Below are positions 53,624 to 61,390 of a stretch of DNA of 64,000 bases, piece by piece. Position 1 is the stretch's first letter; each line of letters begins with the position of its first letter. Origin of the DNA: JAGDMJ01 sp963809695 (lineage in GTDB: Bacteria; Bacteroidota; Ignavibacteria; UBA10030; UBA6906); the NCBI GenBank assembly GCA_963809695.1, contig CAWEKI010000005.1:86825-150824 (forward strand), written 5' to 3'. A program made the translations under genes and the position numbers. A model generated the notes under the pieces. That model made no database searches and had not been told where the DNA came from. It saw only the letters and a program-made list of their open reading frames with translations.

Positions 53624-54739
53624 ATGAGTAAACGTTTACGGAATTATTTCATCGTTTGCGTTCTGGCACTGGCAGCAGGCCAGGCGATGGCACAAATCAC
53701 CATCACGTCCAGTGATGTGGGAGCCTGGTATGCACCCGGCATAACCGCAACCAGGTATTTTGACACGACGCAGGCCAAGATGGTGAACATCGGTGACACA
53801 GGGTCGACCATCTGGGATTTCCGAGGTCTCCTTCGTGATTCCTCGTTAACCACGACAGCCGTTCTGCCGGGCAATCAATTTCCCAATGAGTTCCCCGGAG
53901 CCACGCATGCGGTACAAAGCAATCTCTCACTGGCGTTCTCGTACGGAGGGGGGCAGATTACTGCTTCGGGAACTGCATATGAAGGTTACAAGTTGGACAC
54001 AAACCTGGTTGATTTCGGAATCAAAGGATCGGGGGTAATTCTTGGCAGTATTCCGGGAACAGTCGTCTGGTCAAAAGAGCCGGGCGATACGCTCCTGATG
54101 TTACCCGCGATGATGGGAACGCAGTGGGGATCAACCGATTCCGCTATTACTATAATCAATGTGAATAATCCCCCTCTAATCACCTACTACTCCAGGGACG
54201 CCAAGTTTGAATCTTCAGACAATATTGTCGACGCGTCTGGCTTATTGAAGCTTCCCGACACAACCGTCCAACAGGCAGTCCGGATCCGAAGGACGTCTCG
54301 AGTTACAGGCACGGTGATCTACACGTTCCAGGCAAAAGATGGAGCCTTTGTGCAGCTCACCTCCTACATCCCGGGGGCACCCATTACCGGGGATATTCAA
54401 GCGTGGAACATTTCGTGGGGCAAGGCAATCACGGCGGGTGCGACAGCGATCGCGTCCGCTGGGCCGAATGTTCCGGAGAATTACTCCCTGGAACAGAACT
54501 ATCCCAATCCGTTCAACCCTTCGACCACCATCCGTTACGCGCTGCCTCAGGGATCGCACGTGCGAATCGAGGTTTACAATGTGATCGGCGAGAAGGTGGC
54601 TACGCTGGTGGATGAAAACCAGGGAGCCGGATATCATGAGGCGCAGTTCAGCGGGTCGGGTCTTCCGAGCGGGATGTATTTCTACCGGTTGAGCGCGGGT
54701 GGTTTCGTCGAGACGCTAAAAATGGTTCTGACGAAGTGA
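53624..54739 (+). CDS. T9SS-secreted protein of unknown function
   Basis: 371 residues from ATG 53624, with a strong AAGGAGG nine bases ahead; an in-frame start 13 codons upstream is less likely. Signal peptide MSKRLRNYFIVCVLALAAGQAMA, then a beta-rich body (ITITSSDVGAWYAPG ... YTFQAKDGAFVQLTSYIPG) without a recognised domain. The last about 80 residues are a T9SS sorting domain: LEQNYPNPFNPSTTIRYALP, RIEVYNVIGEKVATLV and SGMYFYRLSAGGFVETLKMV. The protein is therefore carried to the cell surface. It is preceded by a TonB receptor and followed by a strong hairpin, so it may be the last gene of that unit. Confidence 0.85.
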   Translation: MSKRLRNYFIVCVLALAAGQAMAQITITSSDVGAWYAPGITATRYFDTTQAKMVNIGDTGSTIWDFRGLLRDSSLTTTAVLPGNQFPNEFPGATHAVQSNLSLAFSYGGGQITASGTAYEGYKLDTNLVDFGIKGSGVILGSIPGTVVWSKEPGDTLLMLPAMMGTQWGSTDSAITIINVNNPPLITYYSRDAKFESSDNIVDASGLLKLPDTTVQQAVRIRRTSRVTGTVIYTFQAKDGAFVQLTSYIPGAPITGDIQAWNISWGKAITAGATAIASAGPNVPENYSLEQNYPNPFNPSTTIRYALPQGSHVRIEVYNVIGEKVATLVDENQGAGYHEAQFSGSGLPSGMYFYRLSAGGFVETLKMVLTK

Positions 54740-54785
54740 TGTTTAGGTCAGCCGGATAGCAGTTCGTAAGCAGGCGACCGATATT

Positions 54786-54818
54786 GTGTCGGGCCAGCAT
54801 CGCTTGCTGGCCCGACAC
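54786..54818. terminator. Perfect 14-pair hairpin after the T9SS protein gene
   Basis: GTGTCGGGCCAGCA / TGCTGGCCCGACAC with a 5-base loop, followed by a second small stem (CGGCC TTTT GGCCG). There is no long U run. Very stable, probably stops transcription from either side. Confidence 0.6.
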
Positions 54819-54913
54819 CCGGCCTTTTGGCCGAGGCTTCTTCCCCAGAGTTGGAGCCTGACCTCCCTGAGTGATCCCGCCCGGTCGTCTCTCCACCCCT
54901 TCCTTTGAGCACG

Positions 54914-55438
54914 ATGGACTTAGAAGCCGAGCTTCTTAGCGAGCAGTCCAGAAAGCATGCGGAGAAAATCGGCCGCTGGGTGGGAGCAGACTCCGCACGT
55001 CTGAAACTGCTGATGCAGATCTTCCTGAAGGGAGAATACCGCATCGCTCAACGAGCGGCGTGGGTGGTAACCATTGTTGCCGAGCGGCGTCCTATCATTT
55101 TTCGCCCCTACCTCAAACGAATGCTTTCCCGGGTTCACGAGCCGGGGATTCACGACGCCGTCAAGCGATGCGTTATCCGCATCCTGCAGAGTACAGACAT
55201 CCCGGACGATCTGCTCGGGCTCGTGACGAACACTTGTTTCGAACAGCTCACCTCGGTCGGAGCCCCGGTCGCGGTGAAGTGTTTTTCAATGACTGTCCTC
55301 GCGCGCATTGCAGAGAGCGAACCAGAGCTCGGGCGAGAGCTTCGACTGGTGATCGAGCAGCAATTGCCTTTTGCGAGTGCTGGTTTCAGGGCGCGGGCGA
55401 GGGAGACGATGAAGACAATTCAGGCCCACGACGTTTAG
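54914..55438 (+). CDS. HEAT-like helical repeat protein
   Basis: 174 residues from ATG 54914 (TTG 54905 adds three). It is almost all alpha-helical: pairs of helices such as SARLKLLMQIFLKGEYRIAQ, RAAWVVTIVAERRPIIFRPY, LKRMLSRVHEPGIHDAVKRC and VIRILQSTDIPDDLLGLVTN repeat every 35-40 residues. No signal peptide, so cytosolic. HEAT-like proteins are scaffolds or lyase-like adaptors; the function is unknown. A similar kind of protein is common in Ignavibacteria and Bacteroidota as I recall. It ends before the promoter region of the redox operon. Confidence 0.65.
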   Translation: MDLEAELLSEQSRKHAEKIGRWVGADSARLKLLMQIFLKGEYRIAQRAAWVVTIVAERRPIIFRPYLKRMLSRVHEPGIHDAVKRCVIRILQSTDIPDDLLGLVTNTCFEQLTSVGAPVAVKCFSMTVLARIAESEPELGRELRLVIEQQLPFASAGFRARARETMKTIQAHDV

Positions 55439-55507
55439 GACCAGATGCTCACAGACTGCTGAAAGCAGATTCTCTGGGGATTCTCCCTCCGAAAGTGCCA
55501 CGTTGGT

Positions 55508-55551
55508 ACCAGGATAGTTCCAGGATGGTTCCAGGAACGATCCAGGATCCT
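55508..55551. repeat. Four 11-base direct repeats upstream of the redox operon
   Basis: Units of form tCCAGGAtnnn occur at 55508, 55519, 55530 and 55541, exactly 11 bases apart, so the CCAGGA faces recur on nearly the same side of the helix. They lie 23 bases before the -35 box. Confidence 0.7.
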
Positions 55552-55573
55552 TCCCCTCTTGACTCAACGCCCC

Positions 55574-55602
55574 TTGACAACATGTCGCCTTTCCCTTATC
55601 TT
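55574..55602 (+). promoter_or_regulatory. Promoter of the redox operon
   Basis: TTGACA (55574-55579), 17 bases, TATCTT (55597-55602). Expected start near 55609, at the palindrome below. Confidence 0.7.
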
Positions 55603-55624
55603 TATTTAGTCCAAGTCTAAATAA
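55602..55624. promoter_or_regulatory. Palindromic operator of the redox operon
   Basis: Perfect 8-base arms TTATTTAG / CTAAATAA around TCCAAGT, covering the expected start and ending 11 bases before the ATG. The arm and spacing could suit an Rrf2- or DtxR-type regulator, but no consensus fits fully. Confidence 0.55.
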
Positions 55625-55635
55625 GGAACGGGCAA

Positions 55636-56826
55636 ATGCCACTCTTCCACCATCTGATCCTTGCGTTCTGCATCATCCCCCTATCGGCAACCATAAGCCT
55701 GACCCAGCGGGAAGCGCCAACAAGTGAGTCACTGCTCGATTCAGGGCAATCACAGGGTTCATCCACATCTATTGGCGGATATGGAAACGCATTCTATCAA
55801 CGTGATTTCAATGCCAAGACTGCCAGCATGAACCTGGAGCGCTTCGTCCTTTTTGTGGGACACAGGTTCAGCGAGAGAATCTCTCTCTTCAGCGAGCTGG
55901 AAGTAGAAGACGCGAAGGTCGAAGGAGGAGAACCGGGGGGAGAAGTCGCGCTGGAACAAGCCTACGTGAAATTCGATCTCAATCGGGACATGTACCTCGT
56001 CGCGGGGCTTTTCATCCCGCGCGTAGGCATCCTCAATGAAGACCACCTCCCCAATAGATTCAATGGCAACGAACGGCCGCTGGTCGAAACTTACGTGATC
56101 CCATCCACCTGGCGCGAGCTGGGCGTGGGACTCTATGGAAACCTGAGCCGAGTGCCTCTTCGCTTCAGCATCGCCCTGGTGAATGGGTTGAATTCCGCCG
56201 CATTTGAACACGGGTCGGGCATTCGTGGCGGAAGATCTGAAGGGCACAACGCTTCCGCGAACAACCTCGCAGTGACCAGCGCACTGCAGTACCAAGCGGG
56301 CAATCTTCAGTTGCAACTCTCTGGCTACGCCGGGGGTACGGTTGGACTCCCCCCGAGCACGGCGGACACCCTGCATCTTACGTCGGGGGTGTTTGGAACG
56401 CCAGTGATGCTGGGAGAAGTACACGCCCGATACGAACAGAGCGGCTGGCAGGCCAAACTCCTGGGGACGATCGTTTCCATACCGGACGCTGCCAGCATCA
56501 ACCAAGCATTTGCCAACAATACTCCCCAGGGCATGTGGGGAGCCTATGCAGAGGTTGGCTACGATATCCTTTCGGTATCGCGGACCGATCCCTCGGATCC
56601 TCAGCTTGTCGCATTCCTTCGAATGGAAAGATTCGACCTGAACGCGACGATACCGTCCAACGGAACCAGGGACGGGACCCTGGACCAAACGCATTTTGTC
56701 GGCGGGGTCACATACCTCCCGCATCCTAACATTGTTGTGAAAGCGGACGTCCGGCTCGCGCACACGGGCACCCCATACGAAACTAAGAATACGTTTGCCA
56801 ACCTGGGGATCGGATTTTCATTCTGA
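55636..56826 (+). CDS. Porin-like outer-membrane protein
   Basis: 396 residues, GGA ahead of the ATG. Signal peptide MPLFHHLILAFCIIPLSATIS. After a short tail, strands alternate: GYGNAFYQRDFNAKTASMNL, RFVLFVGHRFSERISLFSEL, VALEQAYVKFDLNRDMYLVA, and end ANLGIGFSF. The pattern VEDAKVEGG with DMYLVAGLFIPRVG is like phosphate-selective (OprP/OprO-type) porins, though the substrate is unknown. It is the first gene of an operon with a Rieske protein and a CuA lipoprotein, which suggests a metal- or anion-linked electron-transfer function. Confidence 0.75.
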   Translation: MPLFHHLILAFCIIPLSATISLTQREAPTSESLLDSGQSQGSSTSIGGYGNAFYQRDFNAKTASMNLERFVLFVGHRFSERISLFSELEVEDAKVEGGEPGGEVALEQAYVKFDLNRDMYLVAGLFIPRVGILNEDHLPNRFNGNERPLVETYVIPSTWRELGVGLYGNLSRVPLRFSIALVNGLNSAAFEHGSGIRGGRSEGHNASANNLAVTSALQYQAGNLQLQLSGYAGGTVGLPPSTADTLHLTSGVFGTPVMLGEVHARYEQSGWQAKLLGTIVSIPDAASINQAFANNTPQGMWGAYAEVGYDILSVSRTDPSDPQLVAFLRMERFDLNATIPSNGTRDGTLDQTHFVGGVTYLPHPNIVVKADVRLAHTGTPYETKNTFANLGIGFSF

Positions 56827-56836
56827 GGAGGAACAC

Positions 56837-57259
56837 ATGCAACGAAGGGAGTTTCTCAGGACTACTTGTTCTTTTTGCCTGGCAGCCAGCGCGGGGGTCC
56901 TAGTCACGTCGCTCGGTTCCTGCGCTGTGCCTCCTATGCTCGACGCAGCTGTGGCCGACAATACGATTACCATCCCGCACTCGGCATTTGATCACTCCGA
57001 TGTTCAGATCGTGCGACCCGGCGGCCTTCTCTTCGACATCGCACTGCACAGGGACGCCGACGGGAGGTTTCGAGCCCTTGTACTGCAGTGCACGCACGCT
57101 TCCACGCAACTCACTCCAACGGGGGACGGCTACACTTGCCCTGCTCATGGAAGCACGTTCGACGTCGAAGGGAGAGTCACACGGGGGCCCGCTCAATTTC
57201 AACTCCGCGAGCTCCCCACGGAGCAGTCTGGGGATGCGATCGTTGTCCGCCTCCGTTGA
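56837..57259 (+). CDS. Rieske [2Fe-2S] protein with Tat-type leader
   Basis: 140 residues from ATG 56837 (GAGGAGG just ahead); an in-frame ATG upstream lies in the porin gene. MQRREFLRTTCSFCLAASAG looks like a twin-arginine leader (RR-x-F-L) with a following hydrophobic stretch; LGSC near residue 33 could be a lipobox. The Rieske cluster is held by CTHASTQL and CPAHGSTFD (Cys-x-His and Cys-x2-His). Such proteins are electron-transfer partners in quinol oxidation or in oxygenase systems. Without cytochrome b nearby, it is not a standard bc1 subunit. Confidence 0.9.
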   Translation: MQRREFLRTTCSFCLAASAGVLVTSLGSCAVPPMLDAAVADNTITIPHSAFDHSDVQIVRPGGLLFDIALHRDADGRFRALVLQCTHASTQLTPTGDGYTCPAHGSTFDVEGRVTRGPAQFQLRELPTEQSGDAIVVRLR

Positions 57260-57321
57260 CGGAGCCCTGAGCATGCAACTCAAAGTGCTGCCCGGCTGTT
57301 TATCCTCAAAAAGGAGAGCAC

Positions 57322-57702
57322 ATGAGAGCACCCTTGTTCGCGCTGGTCATGAGCATGTTTCTGGCGGGTTGCGGCTCGTCGCAACAGTTCGCGGCAGTGC
57401 CGGAAACCCTTGATCAGAATTCCGTACCCCACAAGACGGTAGAGATGACTGCCGAACATTTTCACTTTACACCGGAAGTGTTGCACGTCCCCCAGGGCAC
57501 GCTGGTTACGCTCAAGATCACCGCGATTGATGGCACGCATGGTTTCGATCTCGGCGCCTTTGGCATCGATGAAACGATCCCTGAGAAGGAAACCAGGACA
57601 GTTACTTTCTATGCTGGAAAGAAGGGCGAGTACGGATTTCACTGCTCGCATTTCTGCGGGATCGGGCATCTCGGAATGACAGGGAAGATAATCGTGGACT
57701 GA
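57322..57702 (+). CDS. Stand-alone CuA-domain lipoprotein
   Basis: 126 residues, AAGGAGA ahead of the ATG. Signal peptide with lipobox LAGC (MRAPLFALVMSMFLAGC) anchors it to a membrane. The cupredoxin fold has the CuA ligands: His in GTHGFDLG, then CSHFCGIGHLGM (Cys-x3-Cys-x3-His-x2-Met), as in cytochrome c oxidase subunit II and nitrous oxide reductase. It has no membrane helices or oxidase context, so it is a free electron-transfer CuA module. Placed after the Rieske gene, it may accept electrons from it. The physiological partner is unknown. Confidence 0.85.
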   Translation: MRAPLFALVMSMFLAGCGSSQQFAAVPETLDQNSVPHKTVEMTAEHFHFTPEVLHVPQGTLVTLKITAIDGTHGFDLGAFGIDETIPEKETRTVTFYAGKKGEYGFHCSHFCGIGHLGMTGKIIVD

Positions 57703-57875
57703 GGGAGATGAAGGATTTCTGAAGGTACATAAAGGCGTTGCCGGTGAACCACCTCCCCCGCTTCCGTTTGGCGTAATCTTCCTTCTTGTCCACAATAACA
57801 ACCCAACGTGGTCCTTCAGTAAACGCGCGCATCACCTCCCCAGGTGATCCGATTCGCCGCCAACGCGGATAGCAA

Positions 57876-58472
57876 TTATGGCAAAAAGACTGACACGCCC
57901 AGGAAAGCGTTGTGGAAGTTGTAGGTACTTGTTGTGGTAGTGCTTCCACTTGAGATTTCACGGGAATAGCGTTGATAGCGATACTCCACCCTGAATGCGA
58001 CCTGCTTCGCCATGAAGACTTTCAATCCTGCACCCAGATTGAGCACGCCGATATCGAAGTCGTTGGAACTCCGCCCGAGCATCCTCTCAAGGATGGGGAT
58101 ACCGTTTCCTATCCCGTAACCTGCCAGAGCGAAGGGTGTCACCCGCGATCCCGGGATAGTCAGGTTGTAGGCGAGGTTGCCGCTCACACTGAAACTCGGA
58201 GGCACGCCGTCGGCCGCACCCCAGAGAATTTCAGGCTCAATCTCCAGACCCTCAATCACAAAGAAGCCTGGACGGAGGAGCAGAGAGAAATAATTCTGGA
58301 CGTCGCTCTCAGACGTTTGGCTTCCGCCGGATCCTGAAGTCTCTGATTTCGAGGAATAAGAGGCAAATGCGCCGGAAACCGAAAATTCCCAGGCACCCTG
58401 CTGCGTCTGCGAAAATGCAGTAGCCGCTGTCACTATTATGAGGATAGCAATAACCAGGAAGGTCAGTCTCAT
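57876..58472 (-). CDS. Outer-membrane beta-barrel protein
   Basis: 198 residues from ATG 58472 (GGAG just upstream); the frame is open for 17 codons more but without a ribosome site. Signal peptide MRLTFLVIAILIIVTAATAFSQ, then a small barrel: AWEFSVSGAFASYSSKSETS, FSLLLRPGFFVIEGLEIEPE, FALAGYGIGNGIPI and VAFRVEYRYQRYSREIS, ending AFLGVSVFLP. The Ser/Gly loop (SGSGGSQTSES) is long. Function unknown. The gene converges with the CuA gene. Confidence 0.75.
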   Translation of the reverse strand: MRLTFLVIAILIIVTAATAFSQTQQGAWEFSVSGAFASYSSKSETSGSGGSQTSESDVQNYFSLLLRPGFFVIEGLEIEPEILWGAADGVPPSFSVSGNLAYNLTIPGSRVTPFALAGYGIGNGIPILERMLGRSSNDFDIGVLNLGAGLKVFMAKQVAFRVEYRYQRYSREISSGSTTTTSTYNFHNAFLGVSVFLP

Positions 58473-58719
58473 GTTCTGCTCCGCGGTTGTGGTAAGTAAG
58501 AACAGGATGGATGCAAAATTCAAGCCAGGAACCGCCGCAAAACATGAACCGCAGTCAAACGAAAGTCAATGGTGCATTACCTATGAGTGTTCTTCCTTCT
58601 ATTACCAACTGGAGCGGGCACGCCGGCAGACGGTCGGCAGGATCGGGCTGCGGGTCTATTATCCATGGCTTCTTCGCTATGAAGCCCATGATCACGTCTC
58701 GTCAGGGAGCTGCCGCGGT

Positions 58720-58983
58720 ACGACGGGGTTTCGTGTATGAGAATGTGGGATTCAGGTATCCCGGCAGCAACTGCTAGCTGTCGGCCACCTGAACGTGCAG
58801 ATCCATCCCGGTGAGACGCTTGCCCTTGTTGGGGAAAACGGCGCGGGAAAAACGACGCTCACCAGGATGCTCTCCGTTCTACACCAGGGAGAGATTGTGG
58901 AGAAGGGAAGCCACGACGAACTCATGGCCAACGGCAAGCTCTACGCAGAGCTTTTCACGTTGCAGGCAAAGGGGTACCGATGA
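58720..58983 (+). pseudogene. Broken ABC transporter ATPase gene
   Basis: ENVGFRYPGS (58740-58770) is the standard start of an ABC exporter nucleotide-binding domain. After a stop at 58776 the text continues in another frame: QIHPGETLALVGENGAGKTT (from 58795) is the normal Walker A. Immediately after it, at TRML, the sequence jumps to HQGEIVEKGSHDELMANGKL, the very end of an ABC domain. The Q-loop, signature and Walker B (about 120 residues) are deleted. The frame ends near 58983. A frameshift plus internal deletion make this a relic; the first half of the transporter is also missing. Confidence 0.85.
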
Positions 58984-59127
58984 GACCAAAAGAGGAGGGT
59001 TGCTCTGTGACATCACACAGCATTTCACTCTATGGGTGGGGATTTTGACCGATTAGTCCATTTCCCCGAATAAGTTCCTGAAATTGAAGCAGAATCGCCC
59101 GATTCCGGGAAGAATCAGGTGCTCGGT

Positions 59128-60963
59128 TCACTTCACTTCGGCCTTTGAAACCCTCAACTGATCGAGAATCGGCGCGTCCAGGCCGCCGGTCTTTTCCTGG
59201 CTGGAGTCCAGCAGCTCCACCACGATCACCTCATTTTCTCCCTTCTTCAGCCAGGGGCCGGGAACGTACAACGTCTGCTGCGGACCGATGTTCCAATAGC
59301 GGCCGAGGCTGTGGCCGTTGATCCAGGCACTCCCCTTTCCCCATTCACGCATATCCAGGTAGGTATCCCCTACCTCGTTCACGACGAACATCCCCCGACG
59401 CACCACCGGAGCTCCGCTCACGTCCCCCTGCTTGAATTTCAACAATGAAAAATCAGTGCAGGGGAACTTGTACATCTTGAAGCCGGCGAGCACTTTCCCC
59501 GCAAGCGTCACTCGTTCCGTGATCCCTTTCCGATTGTCATTCAGGAATGGCCCGTAGTTGATGCGTCCCCCGTTCTCGAGAAAAAGGTCGAGTGTCACTG
59601 TCCCCTCGGGAAGGTCAACTTCTACCGAGTCTTTTCTCAACCGACGGTCAAGAACAGCAACCTTCTTTCCGTTGACAAGCACAATGGCGTAGTCCCGTAC
59701 ATGCTGGATGTTCAACATTCCCTTCAGAGGCCCCTTCACTGACGCCCGGTACAAAACGTAGCCGTATCCTTGCCCCAGATCCTCGAACGTCAATGGATGG
59801 TCAGAGTCGACGGGTTCAGGCAGGTTTTCAAGCAGAGAGGCATGCTCAGAGAGCCTGATGTCGGGGATGGATATGGATCTCTTGGGCGCAGGGACGTCTG
59901 GCAGTGTAACTCCCGAAGGCAGATGTTTCTTGATGACATCCCTGAATGCCATGAACTTCGGCGTCGCATTTCCAGCTTCGTTGATAGGTGCATCATAGTC
60001 GTAGCTGCTCGTCTGGGGGGCATACGGGTCGCGGGCACTCATGTTCGCGCCGTTCATGAAACCGCGCGTCGTGCCGCCATGCACCATGTACATGTTGATC
60101 GAAAGCCCATTTGAAAGAATCGTGTCGAGCCGGCCGACATACTCCGCGGCAGGCACAACATGATGTTCGATTCCCCATGAATCGAACCAGGCAGGATACC
60201 ATTCAGCAATAAAGTACGGGCCCTTCCCGTCATGGTATTTATTGATCAACTCCTTGACCTCCTTCACATTGTCAAGTCCGTTCACCGCCGGAAGCAACCC
60301 CGGCAAATAACCATTCGGCATCTGCGAAGGTCCATCACATGTATAGAGGTCAACGTCGAAGCCGGCCTTCCGGATAATCTCCTTGTTAAGGGCGAGATAC
60401 TCCTTGTCCTTGTCATACGAGCCGTATTCGTTTTCCAATTGGACCATGATGATGTTCCCCCCGCGCGTAATCTGCAGCGGGGTCAACTGTTTGCCAAGCT
60501 CATTGAAATAGCGCGTGCTCAGCTCGATGAACCGCGGATCCTTGCTCCTTACCTTGAGGTCTTTCTCCTTCTGAAGCCACCAGGGATATCCTCCGAATTC
60601 CCACTCGGCACACGCATAAGGACTGGGGCGAATGATCACCCAGAGCCCTTCTTCCTGGGCCTCCTTGACGAATTTGGCAACATCGGCGTTCCCTTCGAAA
60701 TTGAACTTGCCCGGTTCGGGCTCATGATAGTTCCAGAAGACATAGGTGGCGATCGTATTGAGGCCCATGGCCTTCGCCATCTTGAACCGGTCTCTCCAGT
60801 ATTCCTGCGGGATGCGGGCGAAGTGCATCTCTCCGCTGATGATCTGGAACGGCTTCCCGTCCAATAGGAATTGCCCCTCTCCAATCTTGAAGGTGTGCCT
60901 TTTCTGTGCATCAGCTGGTGAAATCAAGAGTGCGGCAAGAAAGAGAAGAATAAGGGGTCTCAT
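59128..60963 (-). CDS. GH35 beta-galactosidase
   Basis: 611 residues from ATG 60963 (GGAGATTG upstream; TTG 60969 adds two). Signal peptide MRPLILLFLAALLISPADA. The TIM barrel opens RHTFKIGEGQFLLDGKPFQ with MHFARIPQEYWRDRFKMAKA, and NTIATYVFWNYHEPEPG is the GH35 signature. The acid/base Glu lies in VQLENEYGSYD and the nucleophile in FIAEWYPAWFD. Beta-rich jelly-roll domains follow to about residue 600 (AWINGHSLGRYWNIGPQ). It removes terminal beta-galactose from secreted or periplasmic glycans. Single gene, no sorting tail, so periplasmic. Confidence 0.9.
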   Translation of the reverse strand: MRPLILLFLAALLISPADAQKRHTFKIGEGQFLLDGKPFQIISGEMHFARIPQEYWRDRFKMAKAMGLNTIATYVFWNYHEPEPGKFNFEGNADVAKFVKEAQEEGLWVIIRPSPYACAEWEFGGYPWWLQKEKDLKVRSKDPRFIELSTRYFNELGKQLTPLQITRGGNIIMVQLENEYGSYDKDKEYLALNKEIIRKAGFDVDLYTCDGPSQMPNGYLPGLLPAVNGLDNVKEVKELINKYHDGKGPYFIAEWYPAWFDSWGIEHHVVPAAEYVGRLDTILSNGLSINMYMVHGGTTRGFMNGANMSARDPYAPQTSSYDYDAPINEAGNATPKFMAFRDVIKKHLPSGVTLPDVPAPKRSISIPDIRLSEHASLLENLPEPVDSDHPLTFEDLGQGYGYVLYRASVKGPLKGMLNIQHVRDYAIVLVNGKKVAVLDRRLRKDSVEVDLPEGTVTLDLFLENGGRINYGPFLNDNRKGITERVTLAGKVLAGFKMYKFPCTDFSLLKFKQGDVSGAPVVRRGMFVVNEVGDTYLDMREWGKGSAWINGHSLGRYWNIGPQQTLYVPGPWLKKGENEVIVVELLDSSQEKTGGLDAPILDQLRVSKAEVK

Positions 60964-61013
60964 GGACAATCTCCATGGTTCGGATTCACTGATCTGTGGA
61001 AGGAAACAGAGGC

Positions 61014-61042
61014 AAGATACGCGAAGACAGAGAGAAATTCAA
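61014..61042 (-). promoter_or_regulatory. Promoter of the GH35 gene
   Basis: On the minus strand TTGAAT (61042-61037), 17 bases, TATCTT (61019-61014). Expected start near 61007, giving a leader of about 45 bases. Confidence 0.55.
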
Positions 61043-61125
61043 TTCACGGTTCGCGGTTCAAAGCGTTCTGTTCGGGAGCCATCCACTCCCACGGACGGGT
61101 CCTGAAGAGAAGCCCTGAATAAGAA

Positions 61126-61253
61126 CCCTGAATTAGAACATTTCAGGGCGACAAATTTCACTGATTGTCCAAGGACATTTGTCGTCCCGACATGTTTTTA
61201 GTCGGGACCTGTCCAGCACGAGTGATAGGTCCTGAATAGGAGCATTTCAGGAC
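61126..61253. repeat. Cluster of three hairpins with a repeated motif
   Basis: CCCTGAA/TTCAGGG (61126-61148), GTCCCGAC/GTCGGGAC (61184-61208) and GTCCTGAA/TTCAGGAC (61229-61253). The outer two share the TCCTGAAT..ATTTCAGGA pattern, so they are related. No coding capacity or poly-U tail; role unknown. Confidence 0.65.
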
Positions 61254-61390
61254 AAGCATTTCAGGACGACAGAAAGCGTCGCAAATCAGGACGACACAGA
61301 ATGTCGATCCGAGAACCGTCAATGGAAAATACCGAAGTATGAACAGCGAACAATTGAGTTACCACTAACCCTTAATCCCTATTCTCCGCT

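Larger units (their letters stand above)
60964..61390. other. 427-base intergenic region with promoter and hairpins
   Basis: No gene found. It contains the promoter of the GH35 gene and a group of hairpins at 61126-61253, both listed separately. Related TTCAGGA motifs recur at 61245-61290. Confidence 0.7.

Noticed and set aside
55508..55551. CRISPR array
   Set aside because: Repeats are only 11 bases long with no spacers between them; no cas gene is present.
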